From: Trichaptum fuscoviolaceum
Lineage: Eukaryota > Basidiomycota > Agaricomycetes > Hymenochaetales > Trichaptaceae
Assembly (NCBI GenBank): GCA_910574455.1
Contig: CAJSYZ010000003.1
Coordinates: 4,587,250 to 4,651,249 of the forward strand
Length of the DNA stretch: 64,000 bases
Direction of reading: 5' to 3'
Positions 1 through 11,614 of this stretch are shown here, in pieces (position 1 is the first letter of the stretch; every line of letters starts with the position of its first letter). The notes under the pieces were generated by a model that had not been told where the DNA came from, made no database searches, and worked only from the letters and a program-made list of their open reading frames with translations. Both the position numbers and the translations under genes were made by a program.

Positions 1-473
1 TGACCTTAAGACGGCCTCGTCGCCATTGGCTGTGTTCCGATCACCCTCTGAACGGGTTTGAAGGAGAAATAACAACGTGCACTAATTATAATACTCAACA
101 TCTTTCTTGGGGTTTTTATAGTGATTCTTACGGTCAATTATGTTCTTGGTTGCTCGGAGTATACTAGTAGCACGCGTATCCTTCTTATATTTTCTGATGA
201 ATCTGGATGAAATTTTCTGCACTATTCGTAGCAGCAGAGTTTCTATGCTGAATTGCATTTTAACTATGTGATAATCCAACATCATGTCGATCACGCGGCT
301 AAATTCAACGCCACTACCAGTCATACCAACTGGTAAGTATTAACTGAGATTTAGAAGACGAGGTATTAAATGGAATTGTAACTATGGATGTTGCGCCCAA
401 AAGGGATGATAGGGTGCACACCCATGGATAATGGGTGTTCTTCAATTGAATCGGATGGCCCATGCTTGTCCCG
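1..473. other. Intergenic sequence, no gene seen
   Basis: This AT-rich stretch lies downstream of the DBP8 stop codon. The only open frames are short and lack family motifs or plausible splice partners. It probably holds the DBP8 3' untranslated region and spacer. Confidence 0.5.
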
Positions 474-2599
474 CTAAACTTTGAGCTTCTCTACACGCTG
501 TTGCTTCGCATGCTTTATTTTATGTATCTCCTCACGCTTGCCAAAATCAGAGTCATGAAGTTCCTATTCATCATTGAGTCTCGGTTATTCTGGTGGAAAG
601 ATCAGAGCGCGTACCATGTTTGCCAGGCGCTTCGCTGTCGAAACGATGTTGAGCTTGTCAAGGACTTTCTCTTCTGGCAACATCATCTCCGTCAACTTCG
701 TCTCTGGAATTGTTGATAGTGAGACACCTCTGAGAACTAGGTACAGAATGAAATACATACTGATACGTTGCTCGATCTTCACCACGCGCTCCTCATCCCT
801 TTCAGTCACAAAGCTGACAGCCATACCCTGTCTCCCCTGACGTGCTGTTCGACCGACCCGATGCGTATACTCCTCGGGTTCGAGAGGCATATCCCAATTC
901 ACTACCAACGCGACGTCATCAATATCCAGACCACGAGCACCGACATCTGTACAGATTAGCACGGGTACGACATGTGCTCGGAAGAGGTTCAGTGAGTTAA
1001 GGCGTTCGCGCTGCGTCAGCCGAGAGTGCAACGCTGTACTCCGAATCTCAAGCGTCTTGAGCAATGATGTCAGATACGCGGCAGTGCGAGTTCTGGCACA
1101 GAAGATAATGGTTGGAGGGGGTTGAATGGGTGTATCTTCGTCTTCATTTAGCCGAGTTTTTGCCTTGGGCTTGGATGGCTTCGGTCTTTTGGAAGATTTA
1201 GAGGTTTCTGGGGGTGCTTTTCGGAGATGTAAAATAGAAGATGGAGGATTACATAACAGGTAAAATAGATAGGGTTCGCGGATGTGTGAGGGTACGAGAA
1301 TATAGTATTGTTCGAGGGTGTCGACTGTCTCAATCCTAAAATCCTATATAAGCAGTGATTTCAAAACAAATAAGGACGCAGGCATACGATGTTGACATGC
1401 GATGCACGAAAGGCTTTGTTTTTCCTGGCCTTGGTGGTGCGGCAATTAGGGACTCAATTGAATCGGTCATAGTTGCCGTGAATAGGCACGTTTGTCTTTC
1501 TTTCGGAAGTATGTTGAACAGATAGGCTAGTTCAGGAGCGAAGGTGGGGGTCAAAAGCCTATCGGCTTCGTCAAGAACCTGCATAGATAAGGTAACGTTG
1601 AACAAAGTGCTGCCATTTCGGAAAGCGTAGATACGCACCAAGAACTTTACTCTTGATAAATCCCATTCGCCGCTGGAGCCTGAGCTCTTCAGATGGTCGA
1701 CTATTCGGCCCGGAGTGGCTACCACAACGTGGGGTCGACTGGCAAGTTCAATTGCCTGGGCAATCATATCCATGCCGCCGACAACTACAGACGTCTGAAT
1801 ATTCAAAGGTGCGCCGACAACGGCAAATTGCTCGGAAATTTGAAACGCAAGTTCTCTGCAGAAGAAATGCATGTTAGTAGGAGTTACACCATAACGTCCT
1901 TGCGAATGGAGGTACCTTGTTGGCGTCAGAATCAAGGCGTAAATCCCGTATGGATCTACGGATAGTTTCTGGAGAATCGGGAGGGCAAATGCGATTGTCT
2001 TTCCAGAACCTGTTTTAGCATTTCCAACACAATCTCTTCCTAACCAGAAAGAGCGATGTATCTTCATTGTAGATTATCAGTAGAGTGATAGGCTTTGACT
2101 CACCTGCCAATAAAGGGGGTATGCAAGCGGCTTGTACTTCGGTGGGTGTACGAATGGACATTGTTGCTAACGAGGCAATGAGTGCCTTGGAAGCTCCCAA
2201 TTCTGCAAACCCGCTTGCTTTTGGGGCTTTTGGCTTGTCCGGTGCTTTCACTGCCAATGAACGCGTTCTTGAAGGAAGTGGCACTCGAGGGGTCTCCTCC
2301 ATAAGCTGTACATTTGAGTGACCATCGAATGCATCTAGTTCTTCCCCAGAATCCTCCCCCTCCCCATCCACTCCTCCTCCACCAGATTCATTCGCTTCAT
2401 CCGTTTCCGACAAATCTTCATCGTCGCTACTTTCCCCTTGCTCGTCATCAACATTTCCGATGCGGATAGGTCCGTCTTCACCTTCATCTGAATCTAGCTG
2501 GTCCTCCGCAATTTTACGCCTCTTTCGTCGAGGTTCCTCCATTTGCTTGAGCAGGTCATCTGCAGATAGCTCCTCTAAATTGCTTGATGGCTTCCTCAT
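474..2599 (-). CDS. DBP8: ATP-dependent DEAD-box RNA helicase Dbp8 (ribosome biogenesis)
   Basis: Nucleolar RNA helicase that in yeast acts in 40S subunit assembly. The protein starts with [16 protein letters not shown], then an acidic Ser/Glu/Asp-rich tail of about 110 residues. The helicase core follows: Q motif ([20 protein letters not shown]), motif I AKTGSGKT, Ia TPTREL, GG, Ib TPGR, DEAD, motif III TAT, then V ([10 protein letters not shown]) and VI ([11 protein letters not shown]). The run [17 protein letters not shown] and the TAT form of motif III point to Dbp8 rather than other DEAD-box proteins. There are at least six introns; two of them (inside TPTR|EL and just before LDEAD) stay in frame and would be misread as coding. 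The last exon ends ...DSDFGKREE...KLKV, matching the Dbp8 C-terminus; its stop is at 474-476. The spacer between motifs III and IV carries a Lys/Pro/Ser insertion of about 30 residues. The start was chosen over an upstream extension because it begins the acidic Dbp8-type tail. It shares a 233-base divergent promoter with SUA5. Confidence 0.9.
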
Positions 2600-2832
2600 A
2601 TTCGTTTTATAGCGCGAAAGTAGTGGATGGGATGGTGTGCGAGTAACATCCGGAAAAGTTGAGAAATGAGAATTTGTTCCCGGAGGCACCTTCCTTTTCC
2701 AGACCCAAGAATTCTTCGGTGCAGTGTTCTATACCAGCAACCACCATGATTCATCCCCGCCATCAGCTATAAAACCTATTTACCACCATTTTCTTTCCTT
2801 CTCGAACCGAAGATGCTACACTTCTTAATCGT

Positions 2833-4086
2833 ATGATCCGACTTACTGCTAGAATTCCTCAAACACTGTACTCTAGAATCCCGAGGATACCATACACCAT
2901 GTCGATATCAAAAGTACTGCGCTGTGACTCCGCATCGATCACATTCAATGGCAACACAGACTCCTCCGATCTGCCAAAAGTCGGTGATGAAGAGACATCG
3001 GAGGCTCTGAGGGTCGCATCTCATCACTTAGAGGTTTTAGATGATGTAGTCATCATGCCCACGGAGACTGTTTATGGTCTTGCAGCAAATGCTCTATCGT
3101 CGACGGCCGTCTCGCGAATATTCTCAACGAAAGGGAGGCCTCAGGACAATCCACTTATAGTACACGTATCATCTCTCCCGATGCTCAACACCTTACTCCC
3201 GAAGTCGTACTCGATGCCTCCTCCATACCGGACATTTATCAATGCGTTCTGGCCAGGGGCATTGACACTGCTCTTCCCTGCAGACCCTTCCATTGTTCCA
3301 CGAGGCGTAACAGCTGGTCATCCCACCGTTGCCGTACGAATGCCTGCGCACCCAGTAGCTCGAGCTCTCATTGCTTTGTCGGGGAAGCCGCTCGCAGCCC
3401 CCAGTGCAAACTCATCCGGAAAACCAAGCCCTACTCGTGCAGAACACGTAATGGGTGACCTCGGCGTGAGCGGGAAAGTGGCTATCGTGCTGGACGGCGG
3501 AACGTGTGATATCGGATTGGAGAGCACGGTCGTTGATGGACTGGGCGAAGACGGGAACGTTCGAGTCCTTAGGCCCGGAGGAGTCACCGTCGAAGACTTG
3601 GAGAAGGTCTTGGTTGATGCGAAGGAGAAAGAAGGCTGGGAGACTCTGCCAAGGGTACTTGTTCACAAGAGAGACTATCAAGATACGGAAGTGGAGAGTG
3701 CACCAACGACGCCTGGGATGAAATACCGTCACTACGCGCCCTCTGTCCCAGTCATTCTACTCTCCCGATCTGATAAAGAGCCCTATCTATCATTATCAGA
3801 AACTCTGGAGGGGATAAGCAAGCGTTTCTCAAACCCAAAGATGGGTATCCTCGCACCATCTGACTCTCTTTTGCTCGCGTGCATGCCCTCGTCCGTTCGT
3901 CATTTTCCATTAGGCTCCAAGGAAGACCCTGCCACCAGTGCGGCTCGTCTTTTCGACGGTTTGTTGACCTTGGAAAAGGAAGGCGTTGATGTTATTCTCA
4001 TTGAAGAGATACCCGAGGAGCGCGAAGGACTGGCCTTTATGAATCGAGCACGAAAGGCCGCTGGCGATGTAGCGTATATACAGTGA
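2833..4086 (+). CDS. SUA5: Threonylcarbamoyl-AMP synthase Sua5
   Basis: Makes threonylcarbamoyl-AMP from threonine, bicarbonate and ATP, the first step of t6A37 modification of ANN-decoding tRNAs. It is a single uninterrupted 417-residue frame, unusual among these intron-rich neighbours and close to the family length. The YrdC/Sua5 N-domain (about residues 50-260) shows PTETVYGLAANA, the KGRPQDNPLIVHV substrate loop and SANSSGKPSPT. The linker TTPGMKYRHYAP joins it to the C-terminal Sua5 domain (about 290-417). There are two candidate starts. The first ATG gives a 22-residue Arg-rich, acid-free leader that resembles a mitochondrial presequence. ATG at 2899 (MSISKVLRC) gives a cytosolic form. 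Dual localisation is known for yeast Sua5, so both may be used. Confidence 0.93.
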   Translation: MIRLTARIPQTLYSRIPRIPYTMSISKVLRCDSASITFNGNTDSSDLPKVGDEETSEALRVASHHLEVLDDVVIMPTETVYGLAANALSSTAVSRIFSTKGRPQDNPLIVHVSSLPMLNTLLPKSYSMPPPYRTFINAFWPGALTLLFPADPSIVPRGVTAGHPTVAVRMPAHPVARALIALSGKPLAAPSANSSGKPSPTRAEHVMGDLGVSGKVAIVLDGGTCDIGLESTVVDGLGEDGNVRVLRPGGVTVEDLEKVLVDAKEKEGWETLPRVLVHKRDYQDTEVESAPTTPGMKYRHYAPSVPVILLSRSDKEPYLSLSETLEGISKRFSNPKMGILAPSDSLLLACMPSSVRHFPLGSKEDPATSAARLFDGLLTLEKEGVDVILIEEIPEEREGLAFMNRARKAAGDVAYIQ

Positions 4087-4432
4087 GTAGTGACGTACAA
4101 AAGAAAGGTACACATATTGTGCCCTGACGAAGATATTTTATCATTTGTTCATCGGAAGAGCCCAAGAGTCTATAAGGTCGGAAAGAGGTAATCGTAAGTG
4201 AAGTTGTTAATACATCGTTTGATACATTATACACATTAGAAACGTTCTATTGGCAAGATTACAAAGTGAGAGTTTTTATACAGTCTTTACGATATCGAGC
4301 ATGATAAACATGAGAAATAAATTCAATCAGCGTCTGAACCTAAATAATGTTTGATGACTAGGTGACGAGCTGTAGCAAGAAATGAGAAAAAAAGTCCATC
4401 AGTAGACCTGCTGGCCAAAAGCAAGAGGAGTA
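4087..4432. other. Convergent 3' spacer
   Basis: AT-rich spacer between the stop codons of SUA5 and the DUF262 gene, which point towards each other. It is presumably shared 3' untranslated sequence. No gene or repeat was seen. Confidence 0.5.
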
Positions 4433-6072
4433 TCATGAGTCAGACTTCATAGGTATATTCGGCTGATGCGAGGTCTTGGCCTTCGTCTTTGGCGGAATGC
4501 CCAAGGCTGTGATCGGCGTCGGTTTGTGAACAGCGGTTGAAGCACGCTTGCGCTTTTTCTTTTCCGACTCTACCATGAAGTCAGAATCGCCGTTGCTCGT
4601 ACGTTTAAGGGCCCCTTCAATGAATTCCCAACAGGATGCTATGACAACGGTGTTTGCGCGAACATCCTTATGTCGTCCTCTTAAAAAGCTTCGAAGCTGT
4701 AGTGCTTCAGTCGCCTTGGTCTCCTTTGGGGAATCATGTAATACAGCCAAGAGCATACCTATTTGAGTCTGATGAGCGCCGATTAAAAGGATGGGAATAA
4801 GGGGTATGATACACCTATGAACACAAACTCGACGGGCGCCACTGGCGCGGTGATGGTCTTGAACGCACCGTTCAGTTTAGGAGTTGAAGCAATGACCCAA
4901 AAGCTGTTCAAGACTTCGTCGATGTCTCTTTTAATTTTGTCTGAGGGAGAGTCTGTACGCGACAGCCATGGATGGAGTTTGTTGCTGGTCGGTGTTGAGC
5001 GGGCTGGCAACTTCTCATAGCAGTACACCATCTGCGCGAGACATTCAAGCGCCTTCCCTCGGGCAGTCGACCAAACAATATGTTGTGAGAGACCGTCACG
5101 CTCATGATTGATGTGTTTGAGTTCAAGTTCTTGTAACCACTCCGTGTACGGTGTATTAATCGCGGCAAGTTTTTCTGAAGTTAGTCATTATTGTGAGCCT
5201 GGCGACAAAGTAGTTGTAAGAATTTATTTACCGGCGCTTGTAAGCGTGACGCCCAGTTGCACACGGCGGAAAATATCCCTTTCCGCCTCAGCAGTTATGC
5301 CGCGAAACTCGACTTGGACACCTAGTTAACATGAATGTAATGAGTGACGGTCCGCTCACTTACCACAACGGATTTTCTTGGAGTCAAAGATACGTTTGAA
5401 ATGCTCTGGGACTTCTAGTTGTTTCTTCGTGTGGCTCGCAGGCAGGGTGTAGTAAAAGGATCTTTTACTTTCGGCATTCTTGTCTGGAAGACATGTGAGC
5501 CATGTCTCAAAGGAGAGATAGAAAACATACAAGGAATCTACTTGTAATTTTAGTGTTGATTCCCTACAGATAATAAGGCGACGCACTTGTCCATCGAAGA
5601 AAGAGAGAATAGATGTTAAGCGTTGCTTGCCGTCCATGCAGACTCGCATCGGTGGTTCGGAACCTTCAGCGTCTTGGACACTGAAGACTATGGGAGGAAC
5701 GTAGTAGTTCTTGAAAATTGATTCAACAAGTGCACTTTGCTTGTCTCTTCCCCAAACGGGATCTTCAAAAGAGATTTTCGTTTAGGTTCATAACAAAAGG
5801 CCGGTTCATTAAAAAACTGACCTCTTTGGTAGGGAGGATTCAGATCGATATAGCCCTCATGGATAAGATTATGAAGCTCCTTTGCCGTGAGTTCCATCAG
5901 TGTCGATTCAGGCAAAGTGTCCCTTACAAAAGACGCCCAGTATGAGCCACAATATAACATCATTCAACCAAACATACCCTAGATCGAGACCCGAGGTTGA
6001 TGGTACTTCAGCATCTCCGTAGTCAGAGTCGAGTTCATCATACTCGTTTTTGTACTCATCCTTGTCGGACAT
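4433..6072 (-). CDS. Fungal DUF262 (GmrS/ParB-like fold) protein
   Basis: The DUF262 family is best known from bacterial modification-dependent restriction enzymes (GmrSD), where this domain is the NTP-binding ParB-like part. Its role in fungi is not established. The start MSDKDEYKNEYDELDSD is acidic, and exon 1 joins exon 2 at ...SGLDLG|DTLPESTLMELTAKE. DUF262 landmarks are LNPPYQRG (about residue 60) and MDGKQRLTSILSFFDGQ (about residue 110), the fungal form of the bacterial DGQQRLTTL motif. At least five introns split the gene. The C-terminus is basic (EKKKRKRAS) and could be a nuclear signal. No HNH nuclease (DUF1524) partner domain is visible. The assignment to DUF262 is strong; the function is unknown. 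Confidence 0.8.
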
Positions 6073-6903
6073 AGGAAGAAGGAGCTCAAGCTAAAATAAA
6101 CTTGAAATGAAGTGCGGCTAGAGAGGTAAGATGAAAAGAAGCGTAAGTTAAGCATCCTGATGATCCCGCGCACAGCCACTAGTACTACTTGCCAGTGCAA
6201 ACAAAGGCACGTGCACTTGTTACATTCATACTCATTAGTATGTAACAACAACTGCGTTGAAGTCTTGAACTGGAGTGCTCACTCTTTACTTCTTACAGAA
6301 ATAAGCTCAAGTGTAGTTGCGAGTTATGTGTTGACACTCAATAAGACACTCCCTGAAGGAATAGCAATAGATAACTATTAATAGATTGGAGGCTACTTAT
6401 TTTGGACTACTTACCCTATTAAGTAACTTGAATACTACATGTACATAGAGTACGTAAGTAGCACCTCTATATATATAAGGAAGGTATGGAAATGAGCACT
6501 ACCATATTTGACCAGTGAAATTGCGCAATTCGCAACGTTTGTTGCTCTATGACTTTGGACAGTGCAGTGATCCGAGTAAGCGTCTTCTTCTCCGACGCGC
6601 TATGATCGACACGACGCGACGCGCCCGCCCTTCCTTAATTGCCATTTCCCGACGCTCGAAGTGCTGCCACGACAAAGGCCGTTATCTCGAATGCTGCCAT
6701 CTGACGCTGTTCCAACTTTAGCCTATCAGCAGCCGCGTTTGCTCAATGAGTAATCCCAGTTACACTCTCATTCGTAAGCTTCCAGCCCGTGAGTACTAGG
6801 CCGCCTGCGGAATGCTATCTAAACCGTTCTGTGTTCCCCATTCCCTTATCGTCACCCACTCCGCCTCGTAGGTAGACTTTAGTGGCGAGCACCTTTATTC
6901 GCA
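6073..6903. other. Divergent promoter region, no gene
   Basis: An 831-base divergent spacer between the DUF262 start and the aminotransferase start. It contains an AT-rich run with a TATA-like CTATATATATAAGG near 6467-6480 and a CG-rich stretch of short GACGCG-type repeats around 6594-6660. No coding exon with a recognisable motif was found. Confidence 0.45.
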
Positions 6904-9017
6904 ATGACAGACATGTCTGAAAAGCTTCCCAAGGCTATAGACCTCTCGCACCACTTATCTGACCTTGCCAAAGCTCGCCAGGTCTCCCCCCTAAAGGGCC
7001 TGGCGAAGTACTTCGGCAAGCCAGGTCTAATAAGTCTTGCGGGTGGAATGCCGTCGCCTGCTTACTTTCCCCTATCGACCTTATCCGCCGAGACGCTCGT
7101 CCAGGACTCCTTTGCTTTGACCACCAATGACGCTCAGACGGAAGCAAACTCAGGCCTGGGCTGGTTATGGCGTCTTTTTGGTACAGGCTCGAGTAAGAAG
7201 GAGCGGACAGAGCACTTGGAGGTTCCCAAGTACGCAAGCGATCGGGAGGAGGTGTCTCTAGAAGTCGCATTGCAATACGGGACAGCACAGGGCCTTATTG
7301 CTTTGCAGAAGTTCATGCGTGAATTCACTGCTAAGGTGTACCAGCCGCAATACAGCGACTTTACGACCTTGGTGCATGCTGGGAACACCGACGGGTGAGT
7401 TCTACATACATGAGGTACTTCACGGATATATCTAAAAAGCATTCACTTCAAGGTGGTCTAAATCTCTCCAAACATTCTGCAACCGTGGCGATGTATTTCT
7501 CACAGATGAATGGACATACCCTTCCGCTCTTTCGTCAGCGCGTCCACTTGGTGTCGAGCCCATCGCAATCAAGATTGATGGAGAGGGTATGCGAAGTGAT
7601 GATCTGCGGAAGGTTCTTGCGGAGTGGGATGAGGATGAGCGCGGTGCGAAGCGACCACGTCTGATGTATACCGTTCCTGTCGGTCAAAATCCAACTGGCG
7701 CTGTGAGTTCAGGACCGTCTTGCATAACGATGATTGCTAAATGACATTTATAGACCATGGGTACAACTCGGAAGAAAGAAATCTACAACATTTGTGTTGA
7801 ATATGGTCAGTATCTCCCAGCCACGCGATCTCGTGTACTGAAACATCCTACTCAGACATCTTGATTGTGGAGGATGACCCGTATTACTTCTTACAGCAGG
7901 ATCCATATGTGCCGGCTAAAGATAGGAAGAAGGCATCGGGATCCTCGAAGGCGTTCGACGATGCGGAGGCCTATGTTGCTTCGCTCGCGCCTTCCTACTT
8001 GAAGTTCGACTATCAAGGCCGAGTGATCCGCCTCGATTCATTCTCGAAGACCATCGCGCCCGGCTCGCGACTCGGTTGGTTCACTTGTAACGAGGTCTTC
8101 GCCGAGCGTCTCGAGCGCCAGGGCGAAACATCCACTCAAGCACCCTGTGGGTTTGGCCAGGTATGTTGCATATGCTCCATGAAGCACTTTTCACTCTCCG
8201 CGACGGACCGTTTCTGACCGTGTCTTTCCCCTTGCATCTCCGCCATCCTTCCGGCTCCCAACTCGGGCTTATCATGCATACACTCGATGACGCACATCAC
8301 TTAACGACTTAACCCCGTTTGTAGTCCGTGATAACACAGCTTTTGACGAAGCAGTGGGGCTATAACGGCTACATCCGGTGGCTGCGTGGTCTCCGGACGG
8401 AATATACCCTCCGGCGGGACTTCTTCATCGATCAGCTAAGTGAACAATTCCATCTGCGGCCCGTGTATGTGGCCCAGGGTAACTGGGCTGGCTGCACCGC
8501 ATACGTTGCGCGCGCGAAGCCTGAACACCTCCGTGGCCCAACCGGTGGTGAGGTGGCGGACGAGAAGCACGCATTCGGGGAGAAACCCCTGTTCAGTTTC
8601 GTTGCCCCAACCGCCGGGATGTTTATATGGGTATGCGTACTTCTCTTGCGATCCATGTCAAAGTCTATCTAATTAACTTGCATTGATGCGCCTCCGTGTT
8701 TCAGCTCAAACTCCACTTCGAAAACCACCCAGCATTCACGTCACCTGAGGACAAGGCTGACCTTGAAATTAAACTTTGGACTGAATTGGCAGAAGCTAAT
8801 GTGCTCGTAGGGCCGGGTTATATTTTTGCGGCAAATGATGGGATTCAGCAGGAAAGTGAGGGTCATCTGCGAATCTCATTCAGCAATGCAGAGGTGAGCT
8901 GACAATTGCCAACTTTTGTGTATACTGCTAAGCATTACCTCATTGTAGTATTCAACTATGAAAGATGCCGTGGCGATCATGCGAAGAGTGATTCTCGAAT
9001 TCTTTGGATCTCATTAG
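6904..9017 (+). CDS. ARO8: Aro8-type aromatic / 2-aminoadipate aminotransferase (PLP, class I)
   Basis: PLP-dependent aminotransferase of the Aro8/Lys2-aminoadipate type, acting in aromatic amino acid metabolism and possibly lysine biosynthesis. The protein opens MTDMSEKLPKAIDLSHHLSD. It then shows SLAGGMPSPAYFP, VALQYGTAQG, VGQNPTGA (PLP-ring Asn), IVEDDPYYFLQ (Asp for the pyridine nitrogen), DSFSKTIAPGSRLGW (Schiff-base Lys) and GHLRISFSNAE (substrate-carboxylate Arg). About seven exons are joined by short introns, for example after HAGNTDG, QNPTGA and ICVEY. The last exon starts YSTMKDAVAIM and ends EFFGSH with TAG at 9015-9017. All catalytic residues are present. The gene symbol is by family; an ARO9-like role cannot be excluded from sequence. 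Confidence 0.88.
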
Positions 9018-9227
9018 ATATGTTAGATACAAGACATGTCTTGCATCAATCCGTTATCATTCTTTTCGTGATTTCTAATAAGGGTTCACATCAATGCAAT
9101 CATTTTTTACAAACATTTAGCGAAAACAATTCAGCAATTTAAGCTTCAATGCAACTGTATAGCATTGATAAATGTGAATTGGACTGTATAAATCCTTAGC
9201 TATACATATTAAATTGTAAAAGAGAAT

Positions 9228-9232
9228 AAAAA
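9228..9232 (-). terminator. Pol III oligo-T terminator of tRNA-Arg
   Basis: Five consecutive T residues on the minus strand, about 20 bases after the tRNA 3' end; they are the first run of five or more T in that direction. Confidence 0.6.
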
Positions 9233-9252
9233 GGAACATGCTTTTGACTTAT

Positions 9253-9332
9253 TGACCACCGCAGGGCTCGAACCTGCAATCTCCTGATTACTCATTTCGT
9301 AGTCAGACGCGATACCATTTCGCCAGGCGGCC
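9253..9332 (-). tRNA. tR(ACG): tRNA-Arg, anticodon ACG, with an 8-base intron
   Basis: A full cloverleaf folds on the minus strand. The acceptor stem GGCCGCC pairs with GGTGGTC (two G-U pairs). The D arm has GCG/CGC, the anticodon stem TCTGA pairs with TCAGG around loop CT-ACG-A...A, and the T arm is GCAGG-TTCGAGC-CCTGC. The internal promoters are intact: box A TGGCGAAATGG and box B GGTTCGAGCCC. The anticodon loop only closes if eight bases (AATGAGTA) after position 37 are removed, the canonical position for a nuclear tRNA intron. The mature tRNA (A34 edited to inosine) would read CGU, CGC and CGA codons. The discriminator base appears to be A. Confidence 0.9.
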
Positions 9333-10789
9333 ATACAAAATCGTGTGAAGTTTAAGAGACCAAATTGGCATTTATATATTCCAGACTTCACTGGCAAACA
9401 GTTATGTAAAGCCGCCGGAACTTCGTGAGTATAACCGCGAAGGTTTCCGAGCCGCAACACAGCTTACAGGATGCAAGAACACCTGATGATCATCGCCTCT
9501 AATATGAAGATCTGCTCATAGATCTGTCACGATGTGCCTTCTGAAGCTGTGATCTCTTGATAAGGGGAATCGGAATAATCTCCGGTCAATCTAGTCTACC
9601 TTTGGGTAATGGGATTGGCGTTCACCTGCAGCCGATCGACTTACTTGGACACTCTGATATTCAGCACATCGGGTTTATAACGAAGCGGAAGAATGTCAAT
9701 CGTAGGATCGTGGTCATGGTAACATTTGCTCAGTTTTGCATGTGCAGGGATACTTAATTTAAGATAAATACCCAAGTTCGGAAACTCTGTGAACGAGGAG
9801 TACCTTTTACAACTACAGTCATGGATCTCCTAGATTATCTTTGGCGATCGATTGTCCGACAAATTCGGACAGAGATCATAACTAGTGTGTTTGGCTTCAG
9901 GTCAGTGGTGGGCTTGTATAGTAATTGCTACATATCTGAATGCTACAAGATCCACAGGCGATCTATTTACCACGAGGCTTCCGTCGCGGATATCCCGTGC
10001 CTCGTGTCTTACTGCTTGTACGTAGGTTTATATGCATAAACTGACTCGGAGTTTGCTCATTGGTATATTATTCAAGTTGAGTTGACTGTTAGTCAATAAG
10101 AGTCATATTTAAAGTTCCATTGACGGTACTAGCCGCAGCTTCTGAACTTTTGCAGTGGCTTCACCGTGGTCGGATCATTACTGCAGCTAATCTCATTCGG
10201 AAATATTTACCAAGGGTGACAAGGAATAACAAATACCTAAGAATCCTCTCACCGCCATAGCCGAAACAGTAAAACAGAGGGCACCGATGGCTCTAGCGCT
10301 ATGATACATGTATAAGAGCTCTGAGGTTGATAACTGCCGACTCATTTGCACAGCTCGATCATCCCTCCATTCGAAGCACGACCTCATGCTCGAAATCGCC
10401 GCCCCGAGAGCCCCGATAGACCGTATCTCATTCGCGTTTATGGCCACCTTTGACTCCCATTAGTATGTCTTCTCTTTCTCTTTTATTCCCTTGTTTCATT
10501 CAATTAATATTAATTGCAAACACTGGCAGGATTGCGCGCAAGAGAAGCCAACCAGTGAGACGAGGTGTTCGGGGTACCGACCTTTCATTCAAGTTAAGGT
10601 TTTAAGGTTAAGCTCATCAAATTGTACAAATATGGCTATGTCGAGCATACAACTGAAGACACAGATATATTAAGAGGCGCGAAAGGACAACAGGATTGTA
10701 AGTCGGTCAGTCAGAAAGAATTATTAAGATGGGTACTTTAATAGCAGATATGTGCAGTTGTAGAACTGATCTGACTGCGAAAAAGAGAT
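9333..10789. other. Gene-poor spacer
   Basis: About 1.46 kb without a convincing gene on either strand. Open frames are under 90 codons and carry no family motif. No inverted or tandem repeat stood out. Confidence 0.4.
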
Positions 10790-11614
10790 TCACCGAATTC
10801 CGACGAATGTTCGGCCCTGGATCATAATAGTTGCAATAACTATGAAGTGCAGCATCTCGTCCAGAAGTCCTTCCTGCACAATATTGACTACAACACCGTT
10901 ATAGTTCTTGACATATCCGAGCGATCTTGGTGCGCTCATGTTGGGAGTAATCTAGTTGCCAGCGTATGAGAACTTATCCTGAAGAAACACGAGACAGAGC
11001 TTACCGTTATACCACTCCGGTCTATCACCCAGAAGAGGGTGAGGTCAAGAACGTTCATAATCTTTACACTATGTGCGCTTTTTTCAGCTACGCTCTTCAA
11101 TCTAGTATTACAAGGGGACTTACGTAGATCCAGGAATGTCCCGCAGGAACTCTGACATCCTCTTCACCTGGCCATAGCGATTGCATGTAGGCTCTGGGAC
11201 AGAGCCAGGTGCACCAGAAGGCCAGGTGATAATAGCGACTTGCTGGGTAGGTGTCGATATCATGCTCTGGTACATCGAAGTTTTGATCAAGTAGCACGTG
11301 CGATTTGAGGTCACGATGCAGAGCTCGGTGTGGTTCTTGCGTGCCATAAAGCGGAGCTGTATTGAGGGACCCAAGAGGTTCGGCGGTGAAGCACCTGGTA
11401 CAGCTGAGATGGGGAGCGCCCCAAAGGACGACTGGGCAATCGTCCAGCCGTTCACAGAGGCGCTGCTACCAGACGAGCTTGACGAGCGCGATGACGGAGC
11501 TGGAGATAATGACCCTTCTCGAGGTGAACCAGGAGGATAAGGCAAGTCGCCCTCACCATCCCACCCACCCTGGACAAGTGGGTTGTTATGAGTCGCAAAC
11601 TGATTGTGAGCCAT
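10790..11614 (-). CDS. DUF6593-like fungal protein
   Basis: A small protein of about 230 residues in three exons. Exon 1 starts MAHNQFATHNNPLVQGGWDG and has a Ser/Pro-rich low-complexity N-terminus (about residues 30-60), then a beta-rich stretch (IQLRFMARKNHTELCIV, CYLIKTS). Exon 2 supplies VKIMNVLDLTLFWVIDRSG, and exon 3 ends LLDEMLHFIVIATIMIQGRT plus FVGIR with stop TGA at 10790-10792. The overall pattern (beta strands, F/DG-like middle, hydrophobic LLDE...hhVhh end) fits the DUF6593 family, which is expanded in agaricomycetes and has no known function. It is divergent from the two DUF6593 genes further right. The intron phases agree (phase 2, then phase 0), which supports the model. Confidence 0.55.
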
